Assembly: GCA_050694175.1 (NCBI GenBank) | Contig: JBOGXA010000013.1 | Location: 33,031-97,030, forward strand | Direction: 5' to 3' | DNA length: 64,000 bases | Origin: JBOGXA01 sp050694175 | Lineage (GTDB): Bacteria; Actinomycetota; CADDZG01; WHSQ01 | Shown here: one piece after another, positions 60,364 to 64,000 of the stretch | Layout: each line of letters starts with the position of its first letter | Numbering within the stretch: position 1 is the stretch's first letter | The notes under the pieces: generated by a model | What the model saw: only the letters and a program-made list of their open reading frames with translations | What the model was told of the DNA's origin: nothing | Databases searched by the model: none | Made by a program: the position numbers and the translations under genes

Positions 60364-61454
60364 ACGTCGTGGTCGCCGGTGGAGGCACCGCGGGTCACGT
60401 CAACCCCGCGCTGGCCCTCGCCGCCGAGCTGGCCGATGCCGATGTGACATTCATCGGGACGGCGACTGGTGTGGAGGCCCGCCTCGTCCCCTCCGCCGGT
60501 TATCGACTCGAGTTCCTCGACGTCCGAGGGTTCGATCGGAGCCGGCCACTGGCCGCGGTGGGCACCGGCCTGCGCGCGGTCGGAGCGACCGCCACCGCTC
60601 TGCGCATGATCCGGCGCCGGGCTCCCGATGCGGTGGTCGGGATGGGTGGCTACGTCAGCCTCCCGACCTGTCTGGCCGCGCGCGCGGCCGGATGCCCCGT
60701 CGTCCTGCACGAGCAGAACATCGTGCTGGGGCTCGCCAATCGAGTGTGCAAGCCGGTGGCGAGGCGGATAGCGACGTCGTTCGAGGACACGCTCGCAAAG
60801 GTGGGACATAAGGGCGTGTTCACCGGCAACCCGGTGCTTCCCGATCTCGTCGCGGCCGATTTCGGCACGCTGAGAGACGAGGCCATCCGAGAGTTCGACC
60901 TCGATTCGAGCCGCCGCACCGTTCTGGTCTTCGGCGGCAGCCAGGGGGCGCGCACGGTCAACGATGCCGCGGCCGGGCTACCGTCCGTGTGGGCCGATCG
61001 CTCCGATGTCCAGGTGCTCCACATCACCGGACACTCCGATCACGCGCGCGTGATCGAGAGGCTTGGATCGATGCGGCGCGGCGCGCTCGTCCATCGCGTC
61101 GTCGAATACGCGCACGACATGATCGCGGCGTACGCCGCTGCCGACGTCGCGTTGTGCCGGGGAGGGGCCACCACGGTTGCGGAGCTCGGCGTGGCCGGCC
61201 TTCCCGCGGTCGTCGTTCCCTATCCTCACCACCGCGATCGCCAACAGGAACTGCACGGACGAGTTCTCGAGAAGGCGGGGGCCGCGATCGTCATCGCGGA
61301 CTCCGACGCGTCGACGGATCGAGTGGCCCGCGCACTCGACGGCATCGTCGCCGACGACGAGGTACTCGCACGGATGAGCGAGGCCGCCCTTTCGATCGGA
61401 CGCCCAGACGCGGCTGCCCGTCTGGCGAACGTTGTCCGCGAGGTTGCGACGTGA
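60360..61454 (+). CDS. murG: UDP-GlcNAc:lipid I GlcNAc transferase MurG
   Basis: A 364-aa GT-B glycosyltransferase: VVVAGGGTAGHVNPALALA, GVEARLVPSAGY, VVGMGGYVSLP, LHEQNIVLGLANR, VFGGSQGARTVND, CRGGATTVAELGVAGLPAVVV and PYPHHRDRQQ are diagnostic. It makes lipid II. GAGGAGG lies just before the GTG, which overlaps the ftsW stop. The stop overlaps the murC GTG. Confidence 0.96.
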   Translation: MNVVVAGGGTAGHVNPALALAAELADADVTFIGTATGVEARLVPSAGYRLEFLDVRGFDRSRPLAAVGTGLRAVGATATALRMIRRRAPDAVVGMGGYVSLPTCLAARAAGCPVVLHEQNIVLGLANRVCKPVARRIATSFEDTLAKVGHKGVFTGNPVLPDLVAADFGTLRDEAIREFDLDSSRRTVLVFGGSQGARTVNDAAAGLPSVWADRSDVQVLHITGHSDHARVIERLGSMRRGALVHRVVEYAHDMIAAYAAADVALCRGGATTVAELGVAGLPAVVVPYPHHRDRQQELHGRVLEKAGAAIVIADSDASTDRVARALDGIVADDEVLARMSEAALSIGRPDAAARLANVVREVAT

Positions 61455-62872
61455 CGGCGGTGCCCTCGAACGGTGTTCACTTCATCGGGATCGGCGGCGC
61501 CGGCATGTCGGCGATCGCTAAGGTCTTGATCGAGCGGGGTGTGACGGTCTCCGGCTCTGATCTGAAGTGGTCGGGTGCGGCGGCCATGCTCGAGGCAATC
61601 GGGGCGCACGTTCATATCGGCCACGACGCAGAACTGATCGAGCCGGGCCGGCTCGTTGTCGTGTCTTCTGCGATTCCCGATTCGAACCCCGAGTTCCGAC
61701 GCGCGCGCGAGCTTGGTCTGAGAATTATGTCGCGCGGCGAAGCCCTGGCCGAGGTTCTGGAGGGCTCACGCGCGATCGTCGTGGCGGGAACCCACGGCAA
61801 GACGACAACGACTTCCATGATCGTCACGATCTTGAGAGCTGCAGGGCTTGACCCTACGTATCTGATCGGTGCAGGGCTGAACGACGCCGGCACCAATGCC
61901 AGGACGGGCCGAGGCGAGTTTGCGGTTGCAGAGTCGGACGAGAGCGACGGCTCGTTTCTGTTGCTTACCCCCGATATCGCAGTGGTCACCAATCTCGAGA
62001 TCGATCACGTCGACTACTGGGACTCGATCGACTCGCTGCGCGCCGCGTTCGCGCGCTTCATGGCTCGGGTCCCCGACGGCGGGACTGTGGTCGTGCCGTC
62101 GACGGACGTTCGGCTCGTTGAGCTGGCAGGGCAGGCGCACCGGCGCGTCATCACCTTCGATGGGGACGGCGACGTCATCGCATCCGGCATCGACCTGGCC
62201 GTCAACGGCGTGCAATTCCTACTCGAATGCGGAGTTGAGTCGGTGCCGGTAGGCCTGCGCGTGCCCGGCCGCCACAACGTGGCCAACGCGCTGGCCGCAG
62301 CCGCGGCATGCGTCCATGCGGGCGTGCCCCTCGACGAGGTCGGCGCCGGCCTCGGGACCTATCGGGGAGTGGAGCGCCGGTTCGATCTGCGCGGTGAGGT
62401 CGCGGGCGTGACCGTAATCGACGACTACGCCCACCATCCGACCGAGGTGCGCGCGACCCTAGCGGCTGCACGCCCGGGACCGTGGCGGCGAGTGCTGGCG
62501 GTGTTCCAGCCCCATCGTTACTCGCGCACGGCCGCGCTGGCCGGGGAGTTCGGTGGATCGTTCGCCGACGCGGACCGCATAATCGTAACCGAGGTATACG
62601 GCGCCGGGGAGGACGCCGTGCCGGGAGTCACCGGCAAGCTGGTTGCCGACGCGATCGGCGCGACCCTTCCGGGACGACCCATCGCCTATCTGCCGCATCG
62701 CTCCGAGCTGCTCGACTATCTCGCCTACGCGGCCCGGCCCGGCGACGCCGTAATCACTCTCGGGGCGGGCGACGTGAGCACGGTGGGGGATGAGTTGCTG
62801 GCCCGCTTGGGCGCGCGCCCCGCGCTGCCGCCGGCGGCGGCAGCAGGTCGGGCGCGGGGAGAGCCGCGGTGA
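61451..62872 (+). CDS. murC: UDP-MurNAc:L-alanine ligase MurC
   Basis: A 473-aa Mur ligase: HFIGIGGAGMSAIAKVL, VVSSAIPDSNPE, ATP loop VAGTHGKTTTTSMIV, AVAESDESDGSFL, NLEIDHVDYW, RRFDLRGEVAGVTVIDDYAHHPTE in short segments and FQPHRYSRT. It begins the peptide stem of the UDP-MurNAc precursors. It overlaps murG and murB by GTGA on both sides. The Ala/Arg-rich last 20 residues are of no known function. Confidence 0.96.
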   Translation: MTAVPSNGVHFIGIGGAGMSAIAKVLIERGVTVSGSDLKWSGAAAMLEAIGAHVHIGHDAELIEPGRLVVVSSAIPDSNPEFRRARELGLRIMSRGEALAEVLEGSRAIVVAGTHGKTTTTSMIVTILRAAGLDPTYLIGAGLNDAGTNARTGRGEFAVAESDESDGSFLLLTPDIAVVTNLEIDHVDYWDSIDSLRAAFARFMARVPDGGTVVVPSTDVRLVELAGQAHRRVITFDGDGDVIASGIDLAVNGVQFLLECGVESVPVGLRVPGRHNVANALAAAAACVHAGVPLDEVGAGLGTYRGVERRFDLRGEVAGVTVIDDYAHHPTEVRATLAAARPGPWRRVLAVFQPHRYSRTAALAGEFGGSFADADRIIVTEVYGAGEDAVPGVTGKLVADAIGATLPGRPIAYLPHRSELLDYLAYAARPGDAVITLGAGDVSTVGDELLARLGARPALPPAAAAGRARGEPR

Positions 62873-63864
62873 CGCGCGACCTCGCCGGGTTCGCAGATGC
62901 CCTGGAGTCGTCGCTGGCGGGAACGGTCAGGCGTGAGTGGCCCCTGGCGAAGCTCACGACCTATCGCCTCGGCGGCCCCGCCGCGATCTACGCGGAGCCG
63001 GCCGATGTCGCCGACCTCAGGGGGCTGGGGCGCGCCTTGCGCGACGCCGCGCCCCCCGGGCTGCCGGTTCTCACGGTGGGTCGTGGGTCGAACCTGGTCG
63101 TTTCCGACCGCGGGTGGCCGGGGCTCGTGATCCGCCTCGCCCCGACCCGGTGGTCGTGGATCGAGCCGCTCGAAGACTTCCCCGCGCTGGCCGAGCACGA
63201 GGGGCCCGGGCTTGTTGCCGGCGCCGCAACTCCTCTTCCGTTGCTTGCCAACTGGGCGGCGCGTAGGGGACTGGCCGGGCTCGAGTTCCTGATCGCAATA
63301 CCGGGCTCCGTTGGGGGCGCGGTGCGAATGAACGCGGGGGCGCACGGATCAGAGCTCTCCGACCGGCTGGCCGTCGTCCGCGTGTTCCGGGCCGCGACCC
63401 TTGAAACAGGATTCCAGACATCGGCGGACCTCGCCCTTGCCTACCGGGGGTCGAACCTCGGCGATCACGACATCGTGCTATACGCCGCGTTCGCGCTCAC
63501 CGAGGACGAGGCCGAGCGGGTGCGCGGGCGCATGGAGGAGTACCGTCGTCACCGCGCGGAGACGCAACCGGGCGCAGTGCAGAACGCGGGCAGCGTCTTC
63601 AAGAACCCACCGGGCGACCACGCCGGCAGGCTGGTCGACGAGGCAGGCCTCAAGGGTCTGCACGTCGGCGGTGCCGCCGTGTCGACGTTGCACGCGAACT
63701 TCTTCATCGCCGGCCAGGGCGCGCGCGCACAAAACGTCTTCGACCTTGTTCACGAGGTGCGAGCGCGGGTACGCGAGCGTTTCGGCGTCGAGCTCACTCC
63801 GGAGATCACTTTCGCAGGAGCTTTCGAGAGCCGCTCTGGCGCGCCTCAGGGAGACAGGTCGTGA
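62869..63864 (+). CDS. murB: UDP-N-acetylenolpyruvoylglucosamine reductase MurB
   Basis: A 331-aa FAD enzyme: LTTYRLGGPAAIYAEP, LTVGRGSNLVVSDRGWPGLVIRL (FAD pyrophosphate loop), IPGSVGGAVRMNAGAHG, YRGSNL and the proton-donor serine in NAGSVFKNP, with AGRLVDEAGLKGLHVGGA. It reduces the enolpyruvyl group to give UDP-MurNAc. It overlaps murC upstream and the ftsQ-position gene downstream by GTGA. Confidence 0.95.
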   Translation: MTRDLAGFADALESSLAGTVRREWPLAKLTTYRLGGPAAIYAEPADVADLRGLGRALRDAAPPGLPVLTVGRGSNLVVSDRGWPGLVIRLAPTRWSWIEPLEDFPALAEHEGPGLVAGAATPLPLLANWAARRGLAGLEFLIAIPGSVGGAVRMNAGAHGSELSDRLAVVRVFRAATLETGFQTSADLALAYRGSNLGDHDIVLYAAFALTEDEAERVRGRMEEYRRHRAETQPGAVQNAGSVFKNPPGDHAGRLVDEAGLKGLHVGGAAVSTLHANFFIAGQGARAQNVFDLVHEVRARVRERFGVELTPEITFAGAFESRSGAPQGDRS

Positions 63865-64000
63865 AGCGCGCGCCGCGGACCACGCGTACGCGGCGGATTT
63901 CGCGCGAGCATCCACGGATGAGCGGTCCGCAACGCGCGCCGCGAGATCGGGCGCGCGTCCGTGTGGCGACCGATCCGCGTTTCAGCCGGCGGCGGCGCGC
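63861..64000 (+). CDS. ftsQ: probable cell division protein FtsQ, N-terminal fragment
   Basis: A GTG overlapping the murB stop opens a frame that runs off the window: VKRAPRTTRTRRISREHPRM and further Arg-rich sequence. A long basic cytoplasmic tail right after murC-murB and before the expected ftsZ is the position and start of ftsQ in actinobacterial clusters. Membrane helix and POTRA domain would lie beyond the window, so the call rests on gene order. Confidence 0.6.
   Translation, partial: MKRAPRTTRTRRISREHPRMSGPQRAPRDRARVRVATDPRFSRRRR

Overview
This 64 kb window is GC-rich, gene-dense chromosomal DNA from a bacterium that looks like a member of the Actinomycetota, probably a little-studied branch. 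The evidence is a consensus actinobacterial LexA box (TCGAAC-N4-GTTCGA), a DUF6504-dnaE2-dinB mutasome operon, DUF3040, a response regulator-histidine kinase-HtrA operon arranged like mycobacterial mprAB-pepD, MurE with the meso-diaminopimelate motif DNPR, many GTG/TTG starts, GTGA/ATGA overlaps, and several genes whose -10 box lies 6-9 nt before the start codon, which suggests leaderless mRNAs. No rRNA, tRNA, CRISPR array, transposase or integrase was seen.

Layout. 1-4.7 kb: an N-terminal LOR/SDH-domain fragment coupled to an esterase, two orphan anti-sigma-type ATPases, an RlpA-like wall protein and a predicted pyrophosphate-type phosphofructokinase. 4.7-7 kb: a TPP riboswitch and thiO-thiS-thiG. 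7-11.2 kb: a two-component system, HtrA and a lipase. 11.3-18.1 kb: an ABC-F ATPase, two DUF72 paralogues, a small two-gene island and an M29 aminopeptidase. 18.1-22 kb: a PadR-controlled ABC exporter. 22-33.3 kb: assorted metabolism, including thiE, a Ca2+/H+ exchanger, an MFS carrier, an amidohydrolase, a MIP18/SufT-like factor and threonine synthase. 33.4-37.8 kb: transglutaminase-DUF58-MoxR locus 1. 38-44.5 kb: a cupin and the SOS mutasome. 44.7-49.7 kb: a MerR regulator and transglutaminase-DUF58-MoxR locus 2. 50-64 kb: an HNH protein and the division and cell-wall cluster mraZ-(47-aa protein)-rsmH-ftsL-ftsI-murE-mraY-murD-ftsW-murG-murC-murB-ftsQ, which lacks murF.

Two structures are not explained by ordinary gene content. 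First, a dispersed stem-loop element of about 78 nt is embedded without breaking the frame in five unrelated genes (htrA, an MFS carrier, moxR copy 1, dnaE2, ftsW). Its ends are conserved and its core varies. Three copies align over 78 columns without gaps, and the second moxR copy shows the uninterrupted state. Second, the 3' end of a DUF72 gene occurs three times between 14.6 and 16.9 kb: once intact and twice as displaced fragments. Each fragment is preceded by the same 11-mer, and together they divide the lower-GC island into two single-gene segments, as if two related cassettes had inserted at the 3' end of that gene.

Functionally, much of the window concerns the cell envelope and stress: peptidoglycan synthesis, RlpA, HtrA with its two-component system, two MoxR/DUF58/transglutaminase loci and SOS mutagenesis. 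All coordinates, motifs and alignments were read by hand. Family assignments rest on motif recognition, not database searches.
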